NCBI GenBank assembly: GCA_037893245.1
Contig: JBAIAA010000751.1
Coordinates: 1,364,001 to 1,428,000, forward strand
Origin: Crossaster papposus
Lineage: Eukaryota; Echinodermata; Asteroidea; Velatida; Solasteridae
Length of the DNA: 64,000 nucleotides
Reading direction: 5' to 3'
The notes under the pieces are model-generated. The model searched no databases, was not told the DNA's origin, and saw nothing but the letters and a program-made list of their open reading frames with translations. A program made the translations under genes and the position numbers. This document shows, piece after piece, positions 32,826 through 45,003 of the stretch (within the stretch, counting starts at the first letter, position 1; each line of letters begins with the position of its first letter).

Positions 32826-33167
32826 TTGTCCGGATTTATTTGTCAAAACGTCTGGTTTTGTTTTATTTTCTTGGTAGAACGATGAGGACCACCTTTTTTA
32901 ACCAAAGCATTCAAATTTTAAATGGAGTTAACAGTAGTCGTAAAGGCCAAGTGGTTAAAGAGTTGGACGTTATGGCGCCGAATATCTGTATCGCATTGAA
33001 TATCCCGGGTACAAGTTCCTTCTAAGAAACACGTTCTGTTGACCGATATGGTAAATTTCAGCAGTATTTGTCCGTTTTCGGTTTCTTGTGTATTCCCTGC
33101 GCACCAAAAACTAATGAACGTTCTTGATCATCTTTCTGGGATCACGCCCAAAACAGCAAATTAAGGA

Positions 33168-33249
33168 GTCGTGGTGGCCGAGTGGTTAAGGCGTTGGACT
33201 CGAAATCCAATGGGATTTTCCCGCGCAGGTTCGAATCCTGTCTACGACG
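33168..33249 (+). tRNA. tRNA-Ser-CGA: tRNA-Ser (CGA), copy 39
   Basis: Reference type; 5' spacer TCTTTCTGGG. Confidence 0.95.
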
Positions 33250-33345
33250 ATGACATTATTTTTGGTTTCTTTCACCGTGCTGTATTTCATGGTTTATACA
33301 CCGTGTTATTTAATTTAAGACATTTAAGGTTCGCTTCTTCTAGCG

Positions 33346-33658
33346 GCCGGGTGTAGTAGCGTGCGCCTGTAATCCAGTGACACTAGGAGGCCGGGGTTGG
33401 TGAATCGCTTGAGGCCGGGAGCAATGTGGTGTCGTCCTGCTCATGACGATCGGGTGTCCAGGCTAAGCTCTGCATCGACATGGTAGGCCCGGCGGAGGTT
33501 GGGTACCATACCAGGTTGACTAAGGAGGGCCGTGTACCGGCTCAGGGCGGGTAACGCAGCAGGCAAAAGCTCCCATGTGGAGCAGTAAGCAGGATCACAC
33601 TTGAGAATGGGAGGCTTCTCACAACCCGGACAACATGGCGAGACCCAATTCTTTATTT
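33346..33658 (+). ncRNA. 7SL: SRP RNA, copy 40, CC-insertion class C
   Basis: GGAGGGCCGTGTACC: the CC insertion without the G-to-T, C-to-T and 3' changes of class B. It looks like the intermediate between reference type and class B. Confidence 0.88.
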
Positions 33659-34000
33659 TTTTCCGGATTTATTTGTCAAAACGTCTGGTTTTGTTTTATT
33701 TTCTTGGTAGAACGATGAGGACCACCTTTTTTAACCAAAGCATTCAAATTTTAAATGGAGTTAACAGTAGTCGTAAAGGCCAAGTGGTTAAAGAGTTGGA
33801 CGTTATGGCGCCGAATATCTGTATCGCATTGAATATCCCGGGTACAAGTTCCTTCTAAGAAACACGTTCTGCTGACCGATATGGTAAATTTCAGCAGTAT
33901 TTGTCCGTTTTCGGTTTCTTGTGTATTCCCTGCGCACCAAAAACTAATGAACGTTCTTGATCATCTTACTGGGATCACGCCCAAAACAGCAAATTAAGGA

Positions 34001-34082
34001 GTCGTGGTGGCCGAGTGGTTAAGGCGTTGGACTCGAAATCCAATGGGATTTTCCCGCGCAGGTTCGAATCCTGTCTACGACG
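34001..34082 (+). tRNA. tRNA-Ser-CGA: tRNA-Ser (CGA), copy 40
   Basis: Reference type. Confidence 0.95.
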
Positions 34083-34178
34083 ATGACATTATTTTTGGTT
34101 TCTTTCACCGTGCTGTATTTCATGGTTTATACACCGTGTTATTTAATTTAAGACATTTAAGGTTCGCTTCTTCTAGCG

Positions 34179-34491
34179 GCCGGGTGTAGTAGCGTGCGCC
34201 TGTAATCCAGTGACACTAGGAGGCCGGGGTTGGTGAATCGCTTGAGGCCGGGAGCAATGTGGTGTCGTCCTGCTCATGACGATCGGGTGTCCAGGCTAAG
34301 CTCTGCATCGACATGGTAGGCCCGGCGGAGGTTGGGTACCATACCAGGTTGACTAAGGAGGGCCGTGTACCGGCTCAGGGCGGGTAACGCAGCAGGCAAA
34401 AGCTCCCATGTGGAGCAGTAAGCAGGATCACACTTGAGAATGGGAGGCTTCTCACAACCCGGACAACATGGCGAGACCCAATTCTTTATTT
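34179..34491 (+). ncRNA. 7SL: SRP RNA, copy 41, CC-insertion class C
   Basis: Class C. Confidence 0.88.
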
Positions 34492-34833
34492 TTTTCCGGA
34501 TTTATTTGTCAAAACGTCTGGTTTTGTTTTATTTTCTTGGTAGAACGATGAGGACCACCTTTTTTAACCAAAGCATTCAAATTTTAAATGGAGTTAACAG
34601 TAGTCGTAAAGGCCAAGTGGTTAAAGAGTTGGACGTTATGGCGCCGAATATCTGTATCGCATTGAATATCCCGGGTACAAGTTCCTTCTAAGAAACACGT
34701 TCTGCTGACCGATATGGTAAATTTCAGCAGTATTTGTCCGTTTTCGGTTTCTTGTGTATTCCCTGCGCACCAAAAACTAATGAACGTTCTTGATCATCTT
34801 ACTGGGATCACGCCCAAAACAGCAAATTAAGGA

Positions 34834-34915
34834 GTCGTGGTGGCCGAGTGGTTAAGGCGTTGGACTCGAAATCCAATGGGATTTTCCCGCGCAGGTTCGA
34901 ATCCTGTCTACGACG
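34834..34915 (+). tRNA. tRNA-Ser-CGA: tRNA-Ser (CGA), copy 41
   Basis: Reference type. Confidence 0.95.
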
Positions 34916-35011
34916 ATGACATTATTTTTGGTTTCTTTCACCGTGCTGTATTTCATGGTTTATACACCGTGTTATTTAATTTAAGACATTTAAGGTTCGC
35001 TTCTTCTAGCG

Positions 35012-35322
35012 GCCGGGTGTAGTAGCGTGCGCCTGTAATCCAGTGACACTAGGAGGCCGGGGTTGGTGAATCGCTTGAGGCCGGGAGCAATGTGGTGTCG
35101 TCCTGCTCATGACGATCGGGTGTCCAGGCTAAGCTCTGCATCGACATGGTAGGCCCGGCGGAGGTTGGGTACCATACCAGGTTGACTAAGGAGGGGTGTA
35201 CCGGTTCAGGGCGGGTAACGCAGCAGGCAAAAGCTCCCATGTGGAGCAGTAAGCAGGATCACACTTGAGAATGGGAGGCTTCTCACAACCCGGACAACAT
35301 GGCGACACCCAATTCTTTATTT
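35012..35322 (+). ncRNA. 7SL: SRP RNA, copy 42
   Basis: No CC insertion; ACCGGTTCAGG in helix 8 (also at 44173 and 46670) and GGCGACACCC in the 3' Alu strand. Confidence 0.89.
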
Positions 35323-35664
35323 TTTTCCGGATTTATTTGTCAAAACGTCTGGTTTTGTTTTATTTTCTTGGTAGAACGATGAGGACCACCTTTTTTAACC
35401 AAAGCATTCAAATTTTAAATGGAGTTAACAGTAGTCGTAAAGGCCAAGTGGTTAAAGAGTTGGACGTTATGGCGCCGAATATCTGTATCGCATTGAATAT
35501 CCCGGGTACAAGTTCCTTCTAAGAAACACGTTCTGCTGACCAATATGGTAAATTTCAGCAGTATTTGTCCGTTTTCGGTTTCTTGTGTATTCCCTGCGCA
35601 CCAAAAACTAATGAACGTTCTTGATCATCTTACTGGGATCACGCCCAAAACAGCAAATTAAGGA

Positions 35665-35746
35665 GTCGTGGTGGCCGAGTGGTTAAGGCGTTGGACTCGA
35701 AATCCAATGGGATTTTCCCGCGCAGGTTCGAATCCTGTCTACGACG
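35665..35746 (+). tRNA. tRNA-Ser-CGA: tRNA-Ser (CGA), copy 42
   Basis: Reference type; spacer marker GTGTTCTTTAA, also after 38164, 40663 and 41496. Confidence 0.95.
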
Positions 35747-35842
35747 ATGACATTATTTTTGGTTTCTTTCACCGTGCTGTATTTCATGGTTTATACACCG
35801 TGTTCTTTAATTTAAGACATTTAAGGTTCGCTTCTTCTAGCG

Positions 35843-36155
35843 GCCGGGTGTAGTAGCGTGCGCCTGTAATCCAGTGACACTAGGAGGCCGGGGTTGGTGA
35901 ATCGCTTGAGGCCGGGAGCAATGTGGTGTCGTCCTGCTCATGACGATCGGGTGTCCAGGCTAAGCTCTGCATCGACATGGTAGGCCCGGCGGAGGTTGGG
36001 TACCATACCAGGTTGACTAAGGAGTGCCGTGTACCGGCTTAGGGCGGGTAACGCAGCAGGCAAAAGCTCCCATGTGGAGCAGTAAGCAGGATCACACTTG
36101 AGAATGGGAGGCTTCTCACAACCCGGACAACATGGCGAGACCCAATTCTTAATTT
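35843..36155 (+). ncRNA. 7SL: SRP RNA, copy 43, class B
   Basis: Class B. Confidence 0.88.
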
Positions 36156-36497
36156 TTTTCCGGATTTATTTGTCAAAACGTCTGGTTTTGTTTTATTTTC
36201 TTGGTAGAACGATGAGGACCACCTTTTTTAACCAAAGCATTCAAATTTTAAATGGAGTTAACAGTAGTCGTAAAGGCCAAGTGGTTAAAGAGTTGGACGT
36301 TATGGCGCCGAATATCTGTATCGCATTGAATATCCCGGGTACAAGTTCCTTCTAAGAAACACGTTCTGCTGACCGATATGGTAAATTTCAGCAGTATTTG
36401 TCCGTTTTCGGTTTCTTGTGTATTCCCTGCGCACCAAAAACTAATGAACGTTCTTGATCATCTTACTGGGATCACGCCCAAAACAGCAAATTAAGGA

Positions 36498-36579
36498 GTC
36501 GTGGTGGCCGAGTGGTTAAGGCGTTGGACTCGAAATCCAATGGGATTTTCCCGCGCAGGTTCGAATCCTGTCTACGACG
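36498..36579 (+). tRNA. tRNA-Ser-CGA: tRNA-Ser (CGA), copy 43
   Basis: Reference type. Confidence 0.95.
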
Positions 36580-36675
36580 ATGACATTATTTTTGGTTTCT
36601 TTCACCGTGCTGTATTTCATGGTTTATACACCGTGTTATTTAATTTAAGACATTTAAGGTTCGCTTCTTCTAGCG

Positions 36676-36988
36676 GCCGGGTGTAGTAGCGTGCGCCTGT
36701 AATCCAGTGACACTAGGAGGCCGGGGTTGGTGAATCGCTTGAGGCCGGGAGCAATGTGGTGTCGTCCTGCTCATGACGATCGGGTGTCCAGGCTAAGCTC
36801 TGCATCGACATGGTAGGCCCGGCGGAGGTTGGGTACCATACCAGGTTGACTAAGGAGTGCCGTGTACCGGCTTAGGGCGGGTAACGCAGCAGGCAAAAGC
36901 TCCCATGTGGAGCAGTAAGCAGGATCACACTTGAGAATGGGAGGCTTCTCACAACCCGGACAACATGGCGAGACCCAATTCTTAATTT
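36676..36988 (+). ncRNA. 7SL: SRP RNA, copy 44, class B
   Basis: Class B. Confidence 0.88.
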
Positions 36989-37330
36989 TTTTCCGGATTT
37001 ATTTGTCAAAACGTCTGGTTTTGTTTTATTTTCTTGGTAGAACGATGAGGACCACCTTTTTTAACCAAAGCATTCAAATTTTAAATGGAGTTAACAGTAG
37101 TCGTAAAGGCCAAGTGGTTAAAGAGTTGGACGTTATGGCGCCGAATATCTGTATCGCATTGAATATCCCGGGTACAAGTTCCTTCTAAGAAACACGTTCT
37201 GCTGACCAATATGGTAAATTTCAGCAGTATTTGTCCGTTTTCGGTTTCTTGTGTATTCCCTGCGCACCAAAAACTAATGAACGTTCTTGATCATCTTACT
37301 GGGATCACGCCCAAAACAGCAAATTAAGGA

Positions 37331-37412
37331 GTCGTGGTGGCCGAGTGGTTAAGGCGTTGGACTCGAAATCCAATGGGATTTTCCCGCGCAGGTTCGAATC
37401 CTGTCTACGACG
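37331..37412 (+). tRNA. tRNA-Ser-CGA: tRNA-Ser (CGA), copy 44
   Basis: Reference type; 5' spacer GACCAATATGG. Confidence 0.95.
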
Positions 37413-37508
37413 ATGACATTATTTTTGGTTTCTTTCACCGTGCTGTATTTCATGGTTTATACACCGTGTTATTTAATTTAAGACATTTAAGGTTCGCTTC
37501 TTCTAGCG

Positions 37509-37821
37509 GCCGGGTGTAGTAGCGTGCGCCTGTAATCCAGTGACACTAGGAGGCCGGGGTTGGTGAATAGCTTGAGGCCGGGAGCAATGTGATGTCGTCC
37601 TGCTCATGACGATCGGGTGTCCAGGCTAAGCTCTGCATCGACATGGTAGGCCCGGCGGAGGTTGGGTACCATACCAGGTTGACTAAGGAGGGCCGTGTAC
37701 CGGCTCAGGGCGGGTAACGCAGCAGGCAAAAGCTCCCATGTGGAGCAGTAAGCAGGATCACACTTGAGAATGGGAGGCTTCTCACAACCCGGACAACATG
37801 GCGAGACCCAATTCTTTATTT
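37509..37821 (+). ncRNA. 7SL: SRP RNA, copy 45, class C
   Basis: Class C with two private changes, GAATAGCTTGAGG and ATGTGATGTCG. Confidence 0.87.
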
Positions 37822-38163
37822 TTTTCCGGATTTATTTGTCAAAACGTCTGGTTTTGTTTTATTTTCTTGGTAGAACGATGAGGACCACCTTTTTTAACCA
37901 AAGCATTCAAATTTTAAATGGAGTTAACAGTAGTCGTAAAGGCCAAGTGGTTAAAGAGTTGGACGTTATGGCGCCGAATATCTGTATCGCATTGAATATC
38001 CCGGGTACAAGTTCCTTCTAAGAAACACGTTCTGCTGACCGATATGGTAAATTTCAGCAGTATTTGTCCGTTTTCGGTTTCTTGTGTATTCCCTGCGCAC
38101 CAAAAACTAATGAACGTTCTTGATCATCTTACTGGGATCACGCCCAAAACAGCAAATTAAGGA

Positions 38164-38245
38164 GTCGTGGTGGCCGAGTGGTTAAGGCGTTGGACTCGAA
38201 ATCCAATGGGATTTTCCCGCGCAGGTTCGAATCCTGTCTACGACG
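38164..38245 (+). tRNA. tRNA-Ser-CGA: tRNA-Ser (CGA), copy 45
   Basis: Reference type; GTGTTCTTTAA marker. Confidence 0.95.
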
Positions 38246-38341
38246 ATGACATTATTTTTGGTTTCTTTCACCGTGCTGTATTTCATGGTTTATACACCGT
38301 GTTCTTTAATTTAAGACATTTAAGGTTCGCTTCTTCTAGCG

Positions 38342-38654
38342 GCCGGGTGTAGTAGCGTGCGCCTGTAATCCAGTGACACTAGGAGGCCGGGGTTGGTGAA
38401 TCGCTTGAGGCCGGGAGCAATGTGGTGTCGTCCTGCTCATGACGATCGGGTGTCCAGGCTAAGCTCTGCATCGACATGGTAGGCCCGGCGGAGGTTGGGT
38501 ACCATACCAGGTTGACTAAGGAGTGCCGTGTACCGGCTTAGGGCGGGTAACGCAGCAGGCAAAAGCTCCCATGTGGAGCAGTAAGCAGGATCACACTTGA
38601 GAATGGGAGGCTTCTCACAACCCGGACAACATGGCGAGACCCAATTCTTAATTT
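38342..38654 (+). ncRNA. 7SL: SRP RNA, copy 46, class B
   Basis: Class B. Confidence 0.88.
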
Positions 38655-38996
38655 TTTTCCGGATTTATTTGTCAAAACGTCTGGTTTTGTTTTATTTTCT
38701 TGGTAGAACGATGAGGACCACCTTTTTTAACCAAAGCATTCAAATTTTAAATGGAGTTAACAGTAGTCGTAAAGGCCAAGTGGTTAAAGAGTTGGACGTT
38801 ATGGCGCCGAATATCTGTATCGCATTGAATATCCCGGGTACAAGTTCCTTCTAAGAAACACGTTCTGCTGACCGATATGGTAAATTTCAGCAGTATTTGT
38901 CCGTTTTCGGTTTCTTGTGTATTCCCTGCGCACCAAAAACTAATGAACGTTCTTGATCATCTTACTGGGATCACGCCCAAAACAGCAAATTAAGGA

Positions 38997-39078
38997 GTCG
39001 TGGTGGCCGAGTGGTTAAGGCGTTGGACTCGAAATCCAATGGGATTTTCCCGCGCAGGTTCGAATCCTGTCTACGACG
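38997..39078 (+). tRNA. tRNA-Ser-CGA: tRNA-Ser (CGA), copy 46
   Basis: Reference type. Confidence 0.95.
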
Positions 39079-39174
39079 ATGACATTATTTTTGGTTTCTT
39101 TCACCGTGCTGTATTTCATGGTTTATACACCGTGTTATTTAATTTAAGACATTTAAGGTTCGCTTCTTCTAGCG

Positions 39175-39487
39175 GCCGGGTGTAGTAGCGTGCGCCTGTA
39201 ATCCAGTGACACTAGGAGGCCGGGGTTGGTGAATCGCTTGAGGCCGGGAGCAATGTGGTGTCGTCCTGCTCATGACGATCGGGTGTCCAGGCTAAGCTCT
39301 GCATCGACATGGTAGGCCCGGCGGAGGTTGGGTACCATACCAGGTTGACTAAGGAGGGCCGTGTACCGGCTCAGGGCGGGTAACGCAGCAGGCAAAAGCT
39401 CCCATGTGGAGCAGTAAGCAGGATCACACTTGAGAATGGGAGGCTTCTCACAACCCGGACAACATGGCGAGACCCAATTCTTTATTT
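39175..39487 (+). ncRNA. 7SL: SRP RNA, copy 47, class C
   Basis: Class C. Confidence 0.88.
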
Positions 39488-39829
39488 TTTTCCGGATTTA
39501 TTTGTCAAAACGTCTGGTTTTGTTTTATTTTCTTGGTAGAACGATGAGGACCACCTTTTTTAACCAAAGCATTCAAATTTTAAATGGAGTTAACAGTAGT
39601 CGTAAAGGCCAAGTGGTTAAAGAGTTGGACGTTATGGCGCCGAATATCTGTATCGCATTGAATATCCCGGGTACAAGTTCCTTCTAAGAAACACGTTCTG
39701 CTGACCGATATGGTAAATTTCAGCAGTATTTGTCCGTTTTCGGTTTCTTGTGTATTCCCTGCGCACCAAAAACTAATGAACGTTCTTGATCATCTTACTG
39801 GGATCACGCCCAAAACAGCAAATTAAGGA

Positions 39830-39911
39830 GTCGTGGTGGCCGAGTGGTTAAGGCGTTGGACTCGAAATCCAATGGGATTTTCCCGCGCAGGTTCGAATCC
39901 TGTCTACGACG
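39830..39911 (+). tRNA. tRNA-Ser-CGA: tRNA-Ser (CGA), copy 47
   Basis: Reference type. Confidence 0.95.
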
Positions 39912-40007
39912 ATGACATTATTTTTGGTTTCTTTCACCGTGCTGTATTTCATGGTTTATACACCGTGTTATTTAATTTAAGACATTTAAGGTTCGCTTCT
40001 TCTAGCG

Positions 40008-40320
40008 GCCGGGTGTAGTAGCGTGCGCCTGTAATCCAGTGACACTAGGAGGCCGGGGTTGGTGAATCGCTTGAGGCCGGGAGCAATGTGGTGTCGTCCT
40101 GCTCATGACGATCGGGTGTCCAGGCTAAGCTCTGCATCGACATGGTAGGCCCGGCGGAGGTTGGGTACCATACCAGGTTGACTAAGGAGTGCCGTGTACC
40201 GGCTTAGGGCGGGTAACGCAGCAGGCAAAAGCTCCCATGTGGAGCAGTAAGCAGGATCACACTTGAGAATGGGAGGCTTCTCACAACCCGGACAACATGG
40301 CGAGACCCAATTCTTAATTT
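40008..40320 (+). ncRNA. 7SL: SRP RNA, copy 48, class B
   Basis: Class B; this begins a run of six consecutive class B copies to 43340. Confidence 0.88.
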
Positions 40321-40662
40321 TTTTCCGGATTTATTTGTCAAAACGTCTGGTTTTGTTTTATTTTCTTGGTAGAACGATGAGGACCACCTTTTTTAACCAA
40401 AGCATTCAAATTTTAAATGGAGTTAACAGTAGTCGTAAAGGCCAAGTGGTTAAAGAGTTGGACGTTATGGCGCCGAATATCTGTATCGCATTGAATATCC
40501 CGGGTACAAGTTCCTTCTAAGAAACACGTTCTGCTGACCAATATGGTAAATTTCAGCAGTATTTGTCCGTTTTCGGTTTCTTGTGTATTCCCTGCGCACC
40601 AAAAACTAATGAACGTTCTTGATCATCTTACTGGGATCACGCCCAAAACAGCAAATTAAGGA

Positions 40663-40744
40663 GTCGTGGTGGCCGAGTGGTTAAGGCGTTGGACTCGAAA
40701 TCCAATGGGATTTTCCCGCGCAGGTTCGAATCCTGTCTACGACG
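40663..40744 (+). tRNA. tRNA-Ser-CGA: tRNA-Ser (CGA), copy 48
   Basis: Reference type; GTGTTCTTTAA marker and GACCAATATGG in the 5' spacer. Confidence 0.95.
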
Positions 40745-40840
40745 ATGACATTATTTTTGGTTTCTTTCACCGTGCTGTATTTCATGGTTTATACACCGTG
40801 TTCTTTAATTTAAGACATTTAAGGTTCGCTTCTTCTAGCG

Positions 40841-41153
40841 GCCGGGTGTAGTAGCGTGCGCCTGTAATCCAGTGACACTAGGAGGCCGGGGTTGGTGAAT
40901 CGCTTGAGGCCGGGAGCAATGTGGTGTCGTCCTGCTCATGACGATCGGGTGTCCAGGCTAAGCTCTGCATCGACATGGTAGGCCCGGCGGAGGTTGGGTA
41001 CCATACCAGGTTGACTAAGGAGTGCCGTGTACCGGCTTAGGGCGGGTAACGCAGCAGGCAAAAGCTCCCATGTGGAGCAGTAAGCAGGATCACACTTGAG
41101 AATGGGAGGCTTCTCACAACCCGGACAACATGGCGAGACCCAATTCTTAATTT
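40841..41153 (+). ncRNA. 7SL: SRP RNA, copy 49, class B
   Basis: Class B. Confidence 0.88.
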
Positions 41154-41495
41154 TTTTCCGGATTTATTTGTCAAAACGTCTGGTTTTGTTTTATTTTCTT
41201 GGTAGAACGATGAGGACCACCTTTTTTAACCAAAGCATTCAAATTTTAAATGGAGTTAACAGTAGTCGTAAAGGCCAAGTGGTTAAAGAGTTGGACGTTA
41301 TGGCGCCGAATATCTGTATCGCATTGAATATCCCGGGTACAAGTTCCTTCTAAGAAACACGTTCTGCTGACCAATATGGTAAATTTCAGCAGTATTTGTC
41401 CGTTTTCGGTTTCTTGTGTATTCCCTGCGCACCAAAAACTAATGAACGTTCTTGATCATCTTACTGGGATCACGCCCAAAACAGCAAATTAAGGA

Positions 41496-41577
41496 GTCGT
41501 GGTGGCCGAGTGGTTAAGGCGTTGGACTCGAAATCCAATGGGATTTTCCCGCGCAGGTTCGAATCCTGTCTACGACG
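41496..41577 (+). tRNA. tRNA-Ser-CGA: tRNA-Ser (CGA), copy 49
   Basis: Reference type; GTGTTCTTTAA marker. Confidence 0.95.
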
Positions 41578-41673
41578 ATGACATTATTTTTGGTTTCTTT
41601 CACCGTGCTGTATTTCATGGTTTATACACCGTGTTCTTTAATTTAAGACATTTAAGGTTCGCTTCTTCTAGCG

Positions 41674-41986
41674 GCCGGGTGTAGTAGCGTGCGCCTGTAA
41701 TCCAGTGACACTAGGAGGCCGGGGTTGGTGAATCGCTTGAGGCCGGGAGCAATGTGGTGTCGTCCTGCTCATGACGATCGGGTGTCCAGGCTAAGCTCTG
41801 CATCGACATGGTAGGCCCGGCGGAGGTTGGGTACCATACCAGGTTGACTAAGGAGTGCCGTGTACCGGCTTAGGGCGGGTAACGCAGCAGGCAAAAGCTC
41901 CCATGTGGAGCAGTAAGCAGGATCACACTTGAGAATGGGAGGCTTCTCACAACCCGGACAACATGGCGAGACCCAATTCTTAATTT
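41674..41986 (+). ncRNA. 7SL: SRP RNA, copy 50, class B
   Basis: Class B. Confidence 0.88.
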
Positions 41987-42328
41987 TTTTCCGGATTTAT
42001 TTGTCAAAACGTCTGGTTTTGTTTTATTTTCTTGGTAGAACGATGAGGACCACCTTTTTTAACCAAAGCATTCAAATTTTAAATGGAGTTAACAGTAGTC
42101 GTAAAGGCCAAGTGGTTAAAGAGTTGGACGTTATGGCGCCGAATATCTGTATCGCATTGAATATCCCGGGTACAAGTTCCTTCTAAGAAACACGTTCTGC
42201 TGACCGATATGGTAAATTTCAGCAGTATTTGTCCGTTTTCGGTTTCTTGTGTATTCCCTGCGCACCAAAAACTAATGAACGTTCTTGATCGTCTTACTGG
42301 GATCACGCCCAAAACAGCAAATTAAGGA

Positions 42329-42410
42329 GTCGTGGTGGCCGAGTGGTTAAGGCGTTGGACTCGAAATCCAATGGGATTTTCCCGCGCAGGTTCGAATCCT
42401 GTCTACGACG
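42329..42410 (+). tRNA. tRNA-Ser-CGA: tRNA-Ser (CGA), copy 50
   Basis: Reference type; 5' flank GATCGTC. Confidence 0.95.
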
Positions 42411-42506
42411 ATGACATTATTTTTGGTTTCTTTCACCGTGCTGTATTTCATGGTTTATACACCGTGTTATTTAATTTAAGACATTTAAGGTTCGCTTCTT
42501 CTAGCG

Positions 42507-42819
42507 GCCGGGTGTAGTAGCGTGCGCCTGTAATCCAGTGACACTAGGAGGCCGGGGTTGGTGAATCGCTTGAGGCCGGGAGCAATGTGGTGTCGTCCTG
42601 CTCATGACGATCGGGTGTCCAGGCTAAGCTCTGCATCGACATGGTAGGCCCGGCGGAGGTTGGGTACCATACCAGGTTGACTAAGGAGTGCCGTGTACCG
42701 GCTTAGGGCGGGTAACGCAGCAGGCAAAAGCTCCCATGTGGAGCAGTAAGCAGGATCACACTTGAGAATGGGAGGCTTCTCACAACCCGGACAACATGGC
42801 GAGACCCAATTCTTAATTT
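42507..42819 (+). ncRNA. 7SL: SRP RNA, copy 51, class B
   Basis: Class B. Confidence 0.88.
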
Positions 42820-43161
42820 TTTTCCGGATTTATTTGTCAAAACGTCTGGTTTTGTTTTATTTTCTTGGTAGAACGATGAGGACCACCTTTTTTAACCAAA
42901 GCATTCAAATTTTAAATGGAGTTAACAGTAGTCGTAAAGGCCAAGTGGTTAAAGAGTTGGACGTTATGGCGCCGAATATCTGTATCGCATTGAATATCCC
43001 GGGTACAAGTTCCTTCTAAGAAACACGTTCTGCTGACCGATATGGTAAATTTCAGCAGTATTTGTCCGTTTTCGGTTTCTTGTGTATTCCCTGCGCACCA
43101 AAAACTAATGAACGTTCTTGATCATCTTACTGGGATCACGCCCAAAACAGCAAATTAAGGA

Positions 43162-43243
43162 GTCGTGGTGGCCGAGTGGTTAAGGCGTTGGACTCGAAAT
43201 CCAATGGGATTTTCCCGCGCAGGTTCGAATCCTGTCTACGACG
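43162..43243 (+). tRNA. tRNA-Ser-CGA: tRNA-Ser (CGA), copy 51
   Basis: Reference type. Confidence 0.95.
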
Positions 43244-43339
43244 ATGACATTATTTTTGGTTTCTTTCACCGTGCTGTATTTCATGGTTTATACACCGTGT
43301 TATTTAATTTAAGACATTTAAGGTTCGCTTCTTCTAGCG

Positions 43340-43652
43340 GCCGGGTGTAGTAGCGTGCGCCTGTAATCCAGTGACACTAGGAGGCCGGGGTTGGTGAATC
43401 GCTTGAGGCCGGGAGCAATGTGGTGTCGTCCTGCTCATGACGATCGGGTGTCCAGGCTAAGCTCTGCATCGACATGGTAGGCCCGGCGGAGGTTGGGTAC
43501 CATACCAGGTTGACTAAGGAGTGCCGTGTACCGGCTTAGGGCGGGTAACGCAGCAGGCAAAAGCTCCCATGTGGAGCAGTAAGCAGGATCACACTTGAGA
43601 ATGGGAGGCTTCTCACAACCCGGACAACATGGCGAGACCCAATTCTTAATTT
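43340..43652 (+). ncRNA. 7SL: SRP RNA, copy 52, class B
   Basis: Class B. Confidence 0.88.
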
Positions 43653-43994
43653 TTTTCCGGATTTATTTGTCAAAACGTCTGGTTTTGTTTTATTTTCTTG
43701 GTAGAACGATGAGGACCACCTTTTTTAACCAAAGCATTCAAATTTTAAATGGAGTTAACAGTAGTCGTAAAGGCCAAGTGGTTAAAGAGTTGGACGTTAT
43801 GGCGCCGAATATCTGTATCGCATTGAATATCCCGGGTACAAGTTCCTTCTAAGAAACACGTTCTGCTGACCGATATGGTAAATTTCAGCAGTATTTGTCC
43901 GTTTTCGGTTTCTTGTGTATTCCCTGCGCACCAAAAACTAATGAACGTTCTTGATCATCTTACTGGGATCACGCCCAAAACAGCAAATTAAGGA

Positions 43995-44076
43995 GTCGTG
44001 GTGGCCGAGTGGTTAAGGCGTTGGACTCGAAATCCAATGGGATTTTCCCGCGCAGGTTCGAATCCTGTCTACGACG
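43995..44076 (+). tRNA. tRNA-Ser-CGA: tRNA-Ser (CGA), copy 52
   Basis: Reference type. Confidence 0.95.
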
Positions 44077-44172
44077 ATGACATTATTTTTGGTTTCTTTC
44101 ACCGTGCTGTATTTCATGGTTTATACACCGTGTTATTTAATTTAAGACATTTAAGGTTCGCTTCTTCTAGCG

Positions 44173-44483
44173 GCCGGGTGTAGTAGCGTGCGCCTGTAAT
44201 CCAGTGACACTAGGAGGCCGGGGTTGGTGAATCGCTTGAGGCCGGGAGCAATGTGGTGTCGTCCTGCTCATGACGATCGGGTGTCCAGGCTAAGCTCTGC
44301 ATCGACATGGTAGGCCCGGCGGAGGTTGGGTACCATACCAGGTTGACTAAGGAGGGGTGTACCGGTTCAGGGCGGGTAACGCAGCAGGCAAAAGCTCCCA
44401 TGTGGAGCAGTAAGCAGGATCACACTTGAGAATGGGAGGCTTCTCACAACCCGGACAACATGGCGAGACCCAATTCTTTATTT
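44173..44483 (+). ncRNA. 7SL: SRP RNA, copy 53
   Basis: No CC insertion; ACCGGTTCAGG variant. Confidence 0.89.
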
Positions 44484-44825
44484 TTTTCCGGATTTATTTG
44501 TCAAAACGTCTGGTTTTGTTTTATTTTCTTGGTAGAACGATGAGGACCACCTTTTTTAACCAAAGCATTCAAATTTTAAATGGAGTTAACAGTAGTCGTA
44601 AAGGCCAAGTGGTTAAAGAGTTGGACGTTATGGCGCCGAATATCTGTATCGCATTGAATATCCCGGGTACAAGTTCCTTCTAAGAAACACGTTCTGCTGA
44701 CCAATATGGTAAATTTCAGCAGTATTTGTCCGTTTTCGGTTTCTTGTGTATTCCCTGCGCACCAAAAACTAATGAACGTTCTTGATCATCTTACTGGGAT
44801 CACGCCCAAAACAGCAAATTAAGGA

Positions 44826-44907
44826 GTCGTGGTGGCCGAGTGGTTAAGGCGTTGGACTCGAAATCCAATGGGATTTTCCCGCGCAGGTTCGAATCCTGTC
44901 TACGACG
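44826..44907 (+). tRNA. tRNA-Ser-CGA: tRNA-Ser (CGA), copy 53
   Basis: Reference type; GACCAATATGG in the 5' spacer. Confidence 0.95.
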
Positions 44908-45003
44908 ATGACATTATTTTTGGTTTCTTTCACCGTGCTGTATTTCATGGTTTATACACCGTGTTATTTAATTTAAGACATTTAAGGTTCGCTTCTTCCA
45001 GCG

